From Endocalyx cinctus (taxonomy: Eukaryota; Ascomycota; Sordariomycetes; Amphisphaeriales; Apiosporaceae): DNA of 64,000 nt. The notes below the pieces were generated by a model, which did no database searches, was not told the DNA's origin, and saw only the letters and a list, made by a program, of their open reading frames with translations. A program made the translations under genes and the position numbers. Where the stretch lies: the NCBI GenBank assembly GCA_001600455.1, contig BCKC01000001.1, forward strand, positions 894,441 through 958,440, in the 5' to 3' direction. Shown here piece after piece: positions 1 to 12,194 of this stretch (its first letter is position 1; each line of letters starts with the position of its first letter).

Positions 1-90
1 AGGAGGAAAAGGTGAAGGAGGAAAAGGTGAAGGAGGAAAAGGTGAAGGAGGAAAAGGTGAAGGAGGAAAAGGTGAAGGAGGAAAAGGTGA
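1..90. repeat. 15-bp tandem repeat, six perfect copies
   Basis: The unit AGGAGGAAAAGGTGA occurs six times without a mismatch, followed by a degenerate partial copy. Read in the frame starting at base 3 it encodes repeats of the pentapeptide EEKVK. The first-base frame has a stop in every unit. Perfect identity of all copies points to recent expansion. The array runs off the window edge, so its full length is unknown. Confidence 0.95.
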
Positions 91-104
91 AGGAGAAGAA
101 TTAA
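3..104 (+). CDS. Possible 3' end of a gene with a Lys/Glu repeat tail
   Basis: An open frame enters from the left edge, reads repeats of EEKVK, then EKN and a TAA stop. If real, it is the charged low-complexity C-terminus of a protein whose body lies outside the window. The only support is the in-frame repeat and the clean stop. A second frame (GGKGE repeats) stays open to 112, so coding status is uncertain. Confidence 0.3.
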   Translation, partial: EEKVKEEKVKEEKVKEEKVKEEKVKEEKVKEKN

Positions 105-1326
105 GAAGATGAAGGAAAAGATTTCCTGAACAGTTGGGAAGTTGGAGCCTTATTTCTAGTTGAGAGATACGAGGCTACAATCAGCCAGTTTGGAAAAGCC
201 AAGCTACACATTTAAAATGTTTGGTGACGAAATTCTATTTCTTTTAGGAAGTTACGATTAAAAATAATCCAATATATTTTTTAAACCAATGAGAAAGCAG
301 GATCAGTCATTGTAACTACCTAGGTAGCAAGATCAGAAATCAATACGGAAAAAACATATCACAGAAATGCTTTTATATTTTTTTTTGGTTTTATTCACAA
401 TATTATTTGAATTATTCAACCAATGAGAGAGTAGGATCAATATTTTTAATCACAATAGATGCCGAAATGTTTATATTCTTAAATCTTTCCGTAAACACTT
501 TCTATTAGGTACTATATACCTGTGTACTTAAGTAGGCAAGTACCTACGGAGAGTAGATCCGGCCTTTGGATTAGTGACATCACGGCATATCGTCATCTTC
601 TCACAGCCAGCTTCGAACAAGAACATCCGTGGATACAAATTATATCCATAGTCCTTATATCTAATTATATATTATTTATGTGATAAGAAGTGGGAAAACT
701 GAACTCGAATCTGTTACAGTGATGTCATTTAATTAGTTAGATAATATACGGTGTCAAGGTCGAATATCTATCACTATATGCAGGTACCTACCAACCACAA
801 TATACCATCCTCCATTATTAACTTGAATATATCCCAAGACGAATTTAATCTTAGCTAATGAGAGTGAGAGAGTATCTCAGTCCATGTTGCTAGAAAAATG
901 CGGATTCCCACCTACATATTTGACCTGATAATTACGGGAAAACGTCCATTAGTGATCTGGCACGAACATTTTATCACAACTATACATATCCAACGGAATA
1001 GAAACTGATGGTTATGATTAAAATTTAATTCGAGTGCCCAAGTCCTGTATGCTTGAATTACCAGGAATAGCATCTGGTTTGCTTATATTCTATCATTGAT
1101 TTCTATGATACCTTGGCAAGGTCGACTACATTAGCTCATTTAGACAGATACCACGTATTTGGCATCGCCTATGCTCACAATCGGTCCTCCATACTATTGC
1201 AATATCAGACACTGGATGAATATCTGACTTTCCTAAATTTGTCAAAGATGAAAATGCGAAGGAGCACTCACTAGCATGTAGAGGCTACCTAACATCTAAC
1301 TTCTTTTTCTAGTCATATCGTTGTCC
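105..1326. other. AT-rich intergenic region
   Basis: No coding signal is seen on either strand. Two similar phrases (CCAATGAGA...GTAGGATCA-like, near 287 and 420) hint at a diverged internal duplication. The stretch lies 3' of the sugar kinase and probably contains its terminator. Confidence 0.6.
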
Positions 1327-2461
1327 TTATTTATGCTCGGAGCTTAATAATCTCGTCGAGTATACCTCCAACCTCGCGCCAAACTCGGAATCATTCCACG
1401 TCTCCTTACCGTCCTCGACTTTTTCCAACTTCGGAAGACCGACCTGCTCAACAGCAAAGCTAGCGGCCACATTCGCCACCGCGGCCGCGTCTACAAGGTC
1501 TTCTCGACACCCTCCTACCACGGCGAAAGTGAAGGCTCCGAGAAAAGTATTGCCAGCGCCGGTAGCGTCGATAACGGAAGAGGTATCGTACGCGGGCAGC
1601 CACCGGTATCGACCTTCGATCTTCGTGGACGCCACCAAGCATCCGTGCTCACCGGCCCGAACGACCAGGGTTCCGTCGGCGGCGGGGCCCACGCCCGAAG
1701 CGAGGAAGGCCTCCGCGCAGATTTCGACCGTGCGCCGATCGAAGGCGGCAGGTACCTCGTCGTAGAAAAACGCCATTAATTCGAGATGGTTGGGCGAGAA
1801 GACGTCTACGAGCTTTGAGGCTTCCAAGTGCGAGTCCTTGGCCTTTCGATCGCAGAAAGGTGGCGCTGGCTCCCACACGAGTAAAGGGCGATCCGAAGTC
1901 GAGGTGCTACTCGATCGTAAACTTAAAATTTGGTTCACCTGGTCGCACAGCTCAGATGGCTGGGCTAGGAGATGGAACGCCGCCGCGTGGAGAAATGATT
2001 CCGGCAAATCGGATGGAGATGGCCGCACTAGGGGAGTTGTGTAACGAAACGTCTTCTCTATTTTACCTTCGTCAGCCATAAAAAGTCTCTTTTGATTTAA
2101 AGAAAAAAAAAACTCCTCGGTAGCGAGCTAGTCACTTACTACCAAAGGCGTCGTCCTGATATTCGAGTAATCCTCGTGTTGATGGCCGTGCCGGATCCGT
2201 TTTGACTACTAGATCCACTCCCCAGCTTACGTATTGGCGGACCGCATGTTCGGGGTAGTCATTTCCCGCCATGACAATACATCCTATTTCAGCAGCTCGC
2301 TCCTCGCCCGCAGCGAGACGTGCGCCAACAATAGCAAACGTTGCCGATCCCCCGGGCACGTCATATTGTGTAGGAAGAGATGGAAAACGGAGCTCGTCAA
2401 GCACCACAGTTCCTAACGAGACGAAAGTTAGACGATGATCCTCTTTTCTTGAGGTAGTCAT
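1327..2461 (-). CDS. PfkB (ribokinase) family sugar kinase, MAK32-like
   Basis: Predicted 350-residue cytosolic kinase of the PfkB superfamily, which phosphorylates sugars or nucleosides with ATP; the substrate here is unknown. Exons are 2140-2461 and 1327-2057, with an 82-bp intron (GTAAGT donor, phase 1) that keeps the frame. The glycine-rich N-terminal motif GGSATF is near residues 37-42. The ATP-binding signature near residues 271-280 reads DATGAGNTFL, so the usual catalytic aspartate of GAGD is Asn277. Fungal Mak32-type proteins are divergent PfkB members, so this may be a non-canonical or non-catalytic branch. An ATG at 2079 lies inside the intron and is not the start. The start at 2461 precedes the conserved first strand FVSLGTVVLDEL. 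The upstream neighbour is a divergently transcribed permease. Confidence 0.87.
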
Positions 2462-2993
2462 TTTGTTCCCACAGGCCAGGCCAGGGTATTCGGTAATTAT
2501 TTCCTTGACTTGGTGAACTGATCAAAGACCTCGTCAGATGATTCTTATTAGCATCTCCAATGAGAACTATATAAAATGTCAAGGTCAGTTTATTTATTTA
2601 CGAATAGTTGTGTACACCTCGGTCAACTTTTTTTCCTCTTTAGTTATATTTAGTACTATGGCAAAAAATTATGATGGGTCCACTCCCAACTCAGGGGGGT
2701 GTTGGAGTATTTTAGGGGTTTTAGTAGGACCATAATTAGCCCTGGTCGACCCTAAGTCAAATCCCGTTAGTGCTTGATACTCCCTGTGATCGCTCAGTGT
2801 CCGATGCCAAGTTAGGTGGATAAAAAAGATAAGATCGAGCGCCTTGATAGGCTCATAATACATTTACCTGTCTGCTTGTTTAATGAGGTTCCGCCAGCTC
2901 GGATCAGATTCTTCGGCGAATCGCTTGTGGACCGATGGCTACTCATGTTTTATGATATCTTACCGAGACTTCGTAATGGATCCTGTTTAATTC
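2462..2993. promoter_or_regulatory. Divergent intergenic promoter region
   Basis: This 530-bp spacer separates the head-to-head kinase (-) and permease (+) genes and must carry both promoters. It holds a G-rich stretch near 2693-2720. No specific regulator site could be assigned. Confidence 0.5.
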
Positions 2994-5108
2994 ATGTCAA
3001 AATTTTCTTCGTTCTCTTCAATTTTTCAATCACCGCAAGCTTCGGAAACGCCAGCGAGGATGAAGTTGAATTTTGACTTTCAGCCGAGAAAATACTTCTC
3101 GCGCGACTACTGGAGGCTCGAGACTGGTCGTGGTGGTTGGGCCAACGCTGATTTAGATGTAGTTCCACCAGAGACCAGAAAATGGAGAACGTCTGTGACG
3201 AGAAGAATCTTCTTTTTTTCCTCCCACTTATAATGATGGCACGTGACTAATCGAGATATAGTATTGACTTTCTTTGGTTATGGCTCGCTGACGGGGCTAA
3301 TGTCGGTACCATGCAGCAGGCTGGTTCTATCGTCACTCTAGGCTCGAGTTGGCGTGAAGCTGCCGCGGCTATGTACGTATAACCACCTCACCGGTACAAC
3401 CTGATAGGATCATCTACTAAGACGAGTGAATGTAATACCTAGTGCTATTGGAAATGTCTTGATCGCTGTCGCAGTTGCTCTCAACGGCGCTATAGGTAGT
3501 CGAGATCATGTCGGCATGTCTGTCGGCGCTAGAGCATCTATGGGCTTCTATTTCTCTTACTTTGCCGTCATTTCCCGTCTCGTCTTAGGCTTGATTTATT
3601 TTGGGTAAGTGATAGGACTCATTAGAACATAGCCCAAGCTTCCGCGACGAGATAATTACTGATTACACGAATTAAGTATCAATACCAAAATCGGCGCGTC
3701 ATGCATGCTTATTATGCTTGAGGCTATCTGGCCGCAGTTTCGATCATATCCTAACGCGCTACCGGCCTCTGCTGGCTTTGCTAGTAATGCTCTCATCGCG
3801 TACTTTGTTTTCTGGATCCGTAAGTGTGCTAGGTGTTAATGTTGGGATGAATGAGCAGTGCATTGACTAATACCTTATTTCAGTTCAGTTCCCTCTTCTT
3901 CTCATCCATCCCAGCAAGATGCGGTGGCTGTTCTTGGTAAAATCACTCGCTGCCATTATCGCCGCATTTGCCATGCTTGGCTGGGCGGTACAAACTGCCG
4001 GAGCAGGCCCACTGTTCTCGCAGCATGCTACTGTATCCGGCTTCAATAAGAGTTGGGCATGGGTCATGGGCATTAATGTGGCCGTTAGTGGAAAGACAAC
4101 ACTTGCTCTTAACATCGTAAGTTATCAGGCCGAATCAAGAACTTTGGCTTTTTACTGATGATAATGCATAAAAAAAGTCCGATATAAGTCGATATTCTAG
4201 AAGCAGGGATTCGACATTCTGGCAGATTCTTTTCATTCCTGTCGTTTATTGGATTTTCTCCTTCATTGGTATAATCATCGCGTCTGCAGGCCAGTCCATT
4301 TACGGCACCTTGTACTGGGACCCAACCGATATTATAGCTTTGTGGACTAACCGAGCCGCCGCATTCTTTTGTGCTTTCGCGTTTGGACTGGCTACCCTCG
4401 GCACAAATATTTCGACGAACTCGATTGCTGCGAGCAATGATTTGGCCTTCTTGTTCCCTAAGTGGCTCAATATCTACAGAGGTGCCATTATTACCGCCTT
4501 CATCGGCGGCTGGGCAACCGCGCCATGGAAAATCTTGGCTAGTGCTACTAGCTTGACCACATTCTTGAGTGGTTATATCATCATTATGGCGCCTATCGTA
4601 GCTATTATGGTCAGTTTTGGATTGATGTGATATGTTCAACTAGTTTCAGGGCGATACTAATCGCTTTATCTAGATTGTCGACTACTGGGTTATCCGTCGA
4701 GGAAAAATAAACGTCAGCGCACTCTACCAGGAAAATGGAATTTATAGATATTCTTACGGGGTTAACTGGAGAGCACTCCTTACGATATTAATCGTATTTC
4801 CAATCAACCTACCAGGACTTGTCCATGCTATTAATAGCAATGTTTACATTGGCAACTTCTCCTACTTTTGTAAGTACTTAAACTGGCTTTACAGTTTGGT
4901 TATATGATGACATACGGTGTGTTCACTAACGGCGTTGATAGACAAGGCTTCTTGGTTGACATCCATGGCCATGGCTTCTGGAGTATACTTCTTTTTGAAC
5001 CTCATTTCCCCTCCAAAGGAAACTCTTATAGAAGATGATCAGGATCAACTGGTGTATGAAGTATCGGGGAAACAGCTCCAAATAGCGGATGTTGAGAAGC
5101 AGGGATGA
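2994..5108 (+). CDS. NCS1-family nucleobase/allantoin-type permease
   Basis: Predicted 546-residue plasma-membrane symporter of the NCS1 (Fur/uracil-allantoin permease) family. Exons: 2994-3190, 3262-3372, 3443-3604, 3677-3819, 3884-4116, 4178-4609, 4674-4869, 4942-5108. The seven introns are 61-72 bp and the exons sum to 547 codons. Family landmarks in order: DLDVVPPETRKW before helix 1, then WLADGANVGTMQQAGS, GFYFSYFAVISRLVLG, KSWAWVMGINV, a cytosolic SRYSRSRD loop, then GGWATAPWKI and VDYWVIRRG. The first donor is GTCTGT (3191), chosen because only it gives KWRTIDFLWLWLADG in frame. The length is normal for the family. The substrate (uracil, allantoin, uridine or thiamine) cannot be read from sequence. 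No lesion was found. Confidence 0.9.
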
Positions 5109-5521
5109 AGTTCCGTAGCATATATTCACTTTTATATGCGCGGTCTGGCTGTGCTAGGAGCCAATGGGCACTACCCAGCCCCTTCGGAAGATGTACTAGT
5201 GTACGAGCTAACTAGGAGAGCATTCTTTCAGACTCAGATCATAATTGTATTTTCTCGTCCACGTCTTCCTTGGGGAACTGTGGCAAGTCTTCAATGCGGC
5301 CATGTTGCATTTGACGGCTTCTTATTTGGTATCAATCAGAAAGGTAATGACGTGGTTAGTAACCCTAAGGTCACACGGCAGACTTTATCAAAGATCCGCT
5401 AATTAAGACATAATTTCATTGCTATTTTTCAAAATCAGGGAATGTACTTATGATAGTGTTAGTTGAAAAATGAAGGTGTCCCATGCCTAAACACGTGTAT
5501 ATCCTACTAGCAGAAATGAAA
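5109..5521. other. Convergent intergenic region
   Basis: This spacer lies between the 3' ends of the permease and the AAA ATPase. Nothing beyond presumed 3' UTRs and polyadenylation signals is seen. Confidence 0.5.
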
Positions 5522-8500
5522 TCAACCCTCTCGCCAAGGAGAATCGCGATCACTATCATGGCCGGCTCTATAGCCGGAGGAAATGGAACCCCGAACGGGT
5601 TCGCTTCTCCACGCGTTATTCTGCCGATTTCCACCTCCAAAATGAGGCGATCTGTCCCTAGCAGACCCCCATGGCAGAGGTTGAGATGGTGAGTGTGCAC
5701 CTGTACCATCAGAATCGACACCAAGGCCAGAAATTGATAGTCTTTGTCTTCTATCCGGACCGGACCCCGCCCCACCATAACTATTGTTATCTCCACCGTA
5801 GTAGTCCCCGCCCCCGCCACCTCCTATACCACTACCACCGCGGTAGGAAGCACTCAGGTATCGCTGTTGGTCCCGCTCTCGCTGCTGGCGCCGCCTCTGA
5901 GAATACCATTGGCTTTGGGACCAGTGGTCGGCGCGATACTCGGACTCGCGTGCCAGCTCGGCATCTCCTTCACCGTGGTACACTTCTCGCATGTAGGCTT
6001 CAAACTCCTCGGTGACGTTCTGCATAAGTTGGAAGTACTTGACTTGCAACACTGGCTTGGGATCGGCGTCGGCGATCGCCAGACTACGCGCCACTTGGAA
6101 GGCGTTGCGGATCTGCCGACCGTTTCACTGAGCCCCGCCTCCTCCTCCGGCCGCTAACCCTTCGTTACGGTCGAACTGGTCTGCGGCGAAATCGAGGAGG
6201 TCCTCTGCTGGAAGTTCGAGAGGTAGACGACCCTCGACGCCTTGGCGATTTTGTTGTTGCTGGTGCTGCTGATGCTCGATCAAGCGGAGACGGTCGATAT
6301 TATTCTGCCAGATATCCAGCGTCTGTTGGCGCGACAGCGGTGGGTAGTTAATCATGTAGTGGATGCGTGACTTGAATGCCTCGTCGAGAACGCCGACCCG
6401 GTTGGTCGTCAGAAAGAGGATTCCGGTATAGTAGTCCAATACACGCAGAAAGACAGACACGATAGCATTTTTTCCGGCCCCACCGTCGCCCTTGGACCGC
6501 TGTGCGAAGAATGTGTCGACCTCATCTAGCAGTAAGATACAGTCCCACAGGCTGGCTAGCCTGAAAATGGACCGTAGCCCGTTTTCGACTTCAATGGGAG
6601 TAAGGCCCAGATCGCCCGATGTCATTTTGAATAGAGGCTTCCCGTGCGCCTGTGCCATTGCCTCGGCCGTCGCCGTCTTCCCCACGCCGGGCACCCCGTG
6701 CAGGAGTATGAACAAACCGGTACCCTTCCCTTGAATGACGTCGAGCGACTGTACGGCCTCACCGCTCGCCTTTTCGGCAGATTTCTGCAGCAAGTGGCCT
6801 CTGATACATCCCTGTATCATTTCTTTGGCCTTGGGGGGGATGCGAAGCCAATTGATCGCATCTCCCCCGGTCGCCGTCGCTTGATTCACCGACCGCAGTT
6901 TAATAATGTCTATCTGAGCAAATTTGCGCTGAGAGAAGACGTAGGCGAACACTCTTCCGGGCATGATCCTCAAGTCCCTGGGGCCGAGATAGCGAGATGT
7001 CGTCAGCTGCCGACTGTTCTCGTTTTCGACTATAGCGGAGAGGAGGGGGTCTTCAGCGACGAGACGATTCCGCTCGCGAATCTCGACCCCGCTAGACAAG
7101 GGGACCAGCTCGGTCACCTCGGCGAGGACGTTGGAACGATCGGGACCATCCCACCACAAGATGGGGAACTCATCTGACGAGACCTCTTGAGTCACGGGCT
7201 GCCGACGAAGAACCCTTTTAGGCCATCTCCAAGGAGGAAATGCTTGGAAGGCTTCGAGATAGTCTACCATGACCTCGGAATTGACGTGTTCGGCGTGCTT
7301 GACGGCGCTACCGGTAGTTGGGTCAAGGGCCGACTCACGTGTTGGTGAGCGAGTTATGGTCCAACCGTTGTACGAACCATGTTTCGCATCGAGGTAGTGC
7401 AATACCTTCTCTCCTGTCTCTTCACCTGTCTTCAGCACGGCTTGCCAGTTCTCCATAAATCGAATAGGGTATACCGGCAGCGACGAGATGGGGCGGGTAC
7501 CCTCGAAGGGAGGGATGAAAAATGTCTTTGTCCAAGTAAAGAACTCGTCGCCGTTGAAGTCAACGTAGAAAGCGCCGACGTGAAAGGACTCATCCTCGAA
7601 TTTATTATCTTCTTCTTCGTCATCCACATCGTACATGTTTTTATAGTGGTATTGATCTAGATGTTTCTTCATTTGGAGCTGAGATGCTTTTTTGCCTGGT
7701 CGTAGGGAGTATATTCTCCACACGCATCTTTCCGGGCGGAACTCTTCTAGCCGGCCGAAGTCGCTATCTGGAACCTCGCACATCTCTTCGCCGGTGCGGA
7801 AAAGGTACCAGAGATCTGTAAAGCGTATCTGAACATTGGCGGAGTTCGTGAAATCAAAATTCTCAAATTGTCTGTACTCCGGCATGATTTCCTTATCAAT
7901 GAAATTGACGTAACTGCGCAACGTTTCTAGAGCAGCAGGGCAGTCATCGATTGGCTCCCTCTCTTCGTTCTCTTCATCATATGATTGACCGTTAGCATCT
8001 GTTGCGGAGCTGTCACCACTGTGGGCGTAGTCGTTAAAGCTTGCGGAGATGGCTGAACTGGTTGGAGACCGCGCTGTCCCTCCTGCCCCATCCAGGTGAT
8101 GACCCCACCGCTCCTCTAGGTCTTTTAGTACTTCCTTGACCTGAGGGTGGAAGTAAATCAGCGAGGTAAACGGGCGGAAGTAAGTTCTTGGGCGCCACGA
8201 CCAGGGTTCGCCCTGAACTTTTGCCATGATGGAGAGCAAAGCTGGTGATTGGATTCGAATGCGTCGAATCCATACGTCTTCTCCCTGTGCTTTGTGAATG
8301 GTCTTGCTGGTGCTAACGTTGGCTTCTTTGAATGCTGATAATGCCTTTCTGGAGGCCTTGTTATTGCGCTTCACCGATGATGAAGTCGACGGCCTAGTCG
8401 GCGCTACCCTCTGTTCCGACATCCTTTCGCGAAATCTGTGTTCTTCTGACTCTTCTTGTTCCAGTAAGTTACCCGAAACAAGAACGTCCACGGCATAACG

Positions 8501-8779
8501 ACCATCTTCTTTACTGAAGCGGTTTTTGAACTGCCTAAAGTCACATTTTCGCACTTTGGGTATGGTGTTGGCGTTGGTCAACAGTGTCGCGTTGCTAGTT
8601 TTGTCCGATTCGGTATCGCCCGAAATTGAGGCCTCGGTATAGTCTAGCATAGAATCATTGCGGATACGATGACCTGGATTAACCATTTGGTTTTCCAGTT
8701 TCGCAAGCCTAGCCTCTAACATTTTGACTTTGTCAGGGTCTGGCATGTCCCTGAGATCTTCCATTGTTACGGTAGGCAT
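5522..8779 (-). CDS. AAA ATPase with DUF7025-type N-domain, interrupted by in-frame TGA
   Basis: A single open frame of 884 residues ends at a TGA (6125-6127), and the same frame then stays open for a further 200 codons to 5522. Residues 1-40 include a short predicted coiled coil. The middle resembles the DUF7025 domain found ahead of AAA modules in many fungal proteins. The AAA core has Walker A GVPGVGKT at 695-702, Walker B LLLDEVD at 749-755, the sensor LTTN near 789 and FKSRIHY near 801. Relatives have the invariant motif WNGRQIRN here. In this gene the W codon is TGA, followed directly by NGRQIRNAFQVA and a helical lid, then a Gly/Ser/Arg-rich tail. It is either a one-base nonsense allele, a read-through stop, or a sequence error. 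No intron of workable length removes the TGA. The cellular role of this family is unknown to me. Confidence 0.8.
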
Positions 8780-8897
8780 GAACTAATTTGTTTGTATGGG
8801 ATCAGTCCAAGTCCCGTACACAGTATATGCTATTGTAATAGTTCGAAGCAAAGGAAATCCTGCTGTATTTTTCTGTGACTGATAAATGACCTGGAGA

Positions 8898-8930
<33 letters not shown>

Positions 8931-10075
8931 TTTCAAATTTGGACATATTTCCTTCATAATAATAAATTGGTAAAGTTTCAAGCCTCCAGGAGGACCCCTG
9001 TTCTTTAATTTGAAAACCTCGTTTCCCTATCAACTTCTCTTCATCAGCAAAGCCTCGCCTTCCCTTGACCCGCATGCGTCAATTACATCACTCAGGATGG
9101 AAGCGTACCACAGCCACCTAGTTAGGCTCAAAGGACCGAATGTGTGAGTCTTCCTATTTGACTAGAATACGCAGGGGGACGTAGGCATATTTGATTTATT
9201 ATATTGGTAGGGTGGCAGGGTATTAGAGTATCAGGAAGTTTTTCCTTTTTGAGTTGCACTTTGTGATTAGAGCCTCGTCGGATGTTGCACTGTCACTTCC
9301 ATTACTTAGACCCCAGAGAACCATTTTTGCCTTGTTTTGAAGCATTATTGGGATATAATGTGATTGAGGCAGGCAAAGTGCAGTTTCTGTAAGATTTGAA
9401 TATCGATGGTGGAGGCTTCTGGGCACACCTGTCTCGTATTTTCAGGCAATCACTCCTACTTTGAAATGTAAATTGTCGGTAACAGCCTCACCGATAGATA
9501 CGCAATGGTTACGATATTAATTAAACAGGCTGACAGGACAAGCCCTTCTTCGCGTTACAGAATTCAAAGAACCACCCATCTCCATATCTCCATGTCGTCC
9601 TATTTGACCAGAAGATTAAAGAGGGTCACACCTCGGGGGCTTGGCCGCGATTAAGTAGGTATTCGGCCAATAATACCAGCCCTTGATTATTTTTCGTGGC
9701 TTTCTGGCTGCTACTCAAGAATCCTGCTGGCAGGGTACTAGGCTGCTGGGCAGCTGGGCAGCTAGGGTAGGTGGTGAGAGGACTACCCCAATTTTTCTCC
9801 TACAGCCCTTAGCCCCATGGGCATTTTGTTCTTCTTAGATCGGCGTTTTTGAATAAGATCGGGGCGTTATTGGGGGCCGTCAATTCGTCGTTCTGTATGA
9901 TCATCCACCGGCTTACTTAGTTGGGCTGATTCCTTGATTCATGCTTGATCTTGCAGATCTATTTAGTTGAATTTAGATATCTGAAGTTCAGAGGCCCCTG
10001 CAATGAGAGATTTTGTCCCGCATTCGCTGTCTCACTAGTTCCCAGAACTTCTCAGGTGCACATGATTCAAAAAAA
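8780..10075. other. Intergenic region, AAA ATPase to STAND-like gene
   Basis: This 1.3-kb divergent spacer contains a long poly-A run, direct repeats of GGGCAGCT near 9740-9760 and several CT-rich patches. No open frame in it resembles a protein. Confidence 0.5.
8900..8928 (+). repeat. Poly-A tract, 29 bases
   Basis: There are twenty-nine consecutive A residues upstream of the AAA ATPase start. The tract is probably length-unstable and may mark an old retroposition tail, but there is no recognisable element next to it. Confidence 0.95.
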
Positions 10076-12194
10076 ATGTCGCGAGGAGAAAGATTAGCCA
10101 GGCAGTTTATCGATCGTCGAAGTTCAAGCATCCATAGAGCATTTACAGTACCTTCTCGCTTTAATGAGTCCACCTCAACGTATGAGCCGGAAGAAGTCTG
10201 GTAAGAACATTCAATAATACTGGTCACTTATCTGTTTAATTCAAGTCTGCCAGCGAGCTAACCAGTCACTTGAGCAGTGACTTGAAAGATACCCTACAGA
10301 GATGTCGCGAGAGAGTGCCAGAGCAGATTCCCTATGATCTAGATGATTGTTCTTGGGAAGAGGTGCTGGGGGAGCTGGAGAGGGCAAAGGAAGAGAGTGA
10401 AAAGCAGGGTCAAAAATTGGGCAATAAATTTTGGAGGGGGTTAGGTATAGCGTCCACCTTCGTGAAGCCCGGTTTAGATGCGCTGCCCGAGCAACTAAGT
10501 GTTCTAAAGGGTGGTTTAGCCGTCATCTTCACGGTCAGCTTTTCTTTTCCAACTGTTAACTTTTTTCGTCGAAATGATCTAGACTGACAAGAACATGAAG
10601 ATGGCGAGGGTGCGTCGAGATAACAGATTAAAGATCCTCGACACATTTGAGAATCTACCCAACATTATTGCCATGGCCCAGATCCATATGCGACGGTTTC
10701 CAGTAGACGAAAGCTCGGCAGATAACGATAAACTCCACCAAAGTCTGTGGGAACTCTACAGGACATTACTCCAAGTCTTGCCGAATCTGATCGATAGACT
10801 CAATCCAGGCACATTTTGTAAGTTATTGAAGTACCTCTGAATCTTTTTCTTTTTCGATTCGTTCTCGTAACGGTAACTAAACAAGTATTTCCCGATAGTG
10901 AAAAAAGCCCTTAGTCCTTTTCGTGGACAGGATTTAGACTCGCTACTAGGGACAATATACAATAAATCAGACAGAGTGAAACAGTGTGCGGAATGTCTAA
11001 TGAATAATCTCCTCGTAAACACGCACGACACCGTGACAGACTCTCACAGAAAAACATCTGATATGCACAAGACAGCGCATAAAACCGGACAAGGCGTCGA
11101 GGAACTCCACAAGCAGATGAAAGAGGTTTTGTGGTACCAGAAAAATCTACAGGCGGCTCTGGGCGCTATATCGGGTAAAAACGCGTTATACCATTTCCTG
11201 CTAGAGCACTCTAGTAAGTCAAACTTCCAATCGTGAAACATTCTAATTATTATCTGTTGTAAAAGCTGACGAAGACACCATATTAGAGCAACCGACACCT
11301 AGCGTGACAACAGACAACATGTCTCGAGCCAGCACTCTCAACGAGTTCCCTTCCTGTCCGACTGTAATGCCGGGTGAGCTTCTAAAGCTTCTGGATATCA
11401 ACCATCTCGGCTCCATCAATGACCAGATGGACGTACTACGACTCGGTCAATCTCTCGATCAAGCATCGGTGTCGCGAGCAGCAGGCATGGCGAAGGCTCC
11501 TAGAGTGAAACATCTTCTTCAAGGCCAGGAATCTGGCGTAGTCCTCGTCGAAGGGTGCGGAGACAGAACTCAAATGGGTCGCGTGCCGCCCATTTCGTAC
11601 GTGTGCGCTACCTTAGCCGAGGCGCTTCGAGCCACCACCGGCACGGCCGCCAAAGGATACAACGATGGCAATATCACGTTGCTATTCTTCTGTGGTCGTC
11701 ATCTCCACCACGGCGATGCTCTTGAGGGTCCTCAGGGCCTTATGCGCAGCCTCCTGGCGCAGCTCATCATGACGCTGCTCCAAAACGATTGGCTTGCTGA
11801 CTCCGTCCCCATCGCCATCTCGCACCTCGAAGATAGCGATGAGCTGGAGAGTCTCGCGCTTGAAGACGTGTGTGAGTTATTCCACCAGCTTCTGAGTAGC
11901 GTACCCGCGGGAGGCTCCGTCTTCTGCCTCGTCGACGGTATAAGCTACTATGAGTCCCCGGAGCGCTGGCGCCACGATTTTCAGCTGGTCATGAACTGCT
12001 TCCAGGATGTCGTGGGCGATGGGTCTCTCGGTTCCTTCTTCAAGCTCCTGATGACAAGCCCTACCCGGGCGAGCGGCGGCGAGTTCGCGAGTTTGCGACC
12101 ACATCAACGCGTGGCTTTGAGAGGAGACACAGCATTTTCTTCGAGGAGAGATCTGGCGATGGCTATGACTAGTGTCGTTTCTTCTGGTTACTGA
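10076..12194 (+). CDS. STAND/NACHT-like fungal protein lacking a P-loop
   Basis: Predicted 619-residue soluble protein. Exons: 10076-10200, 10278-10533, 10583-10817, 10899-11213, 11266-12194 (620 codons in all; introns 49-81 bp). The N-terminal half (residues about 30-310) is helical and resembles the DUF7708-type domain at the front of many fungal NLR-like proteins, with a heptad-like SHRKTSDMHKTAHKTGQGVE stretch. The C-terminal half aligns in character with the NTPase module of fungal STAND proteins (PPISYVCATLAEAL, LLFFCGRHL, GLMRSLLAQL, VFCLVDGISYYE). Where a Walker A would sit, near residue 405, it reads VEGCGDRTQMGR, with no GxxxxGK[ST]. It is therefore unlikely to bind ATP in the usual way. 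No ankyrin, WD or TPR repeats follow. Function unknown; a role in allorecognition or immunity is only inferred from the fold family. Confidence 0.75.

Noticed and set aside
1460..2044. Several overlapping plus- and minus-strand frames across the sugar kinase gene
   Set aside because: They are shadows of the GC-rich coding exons of the kinase and have no domain of their own.
8830..9075. Minus-strand 81-codon frame with a long poly-Phe run
   Set aside because: The Phe run is a translation of the 29-base poly-A tract; nothing else in it looks like a protein.
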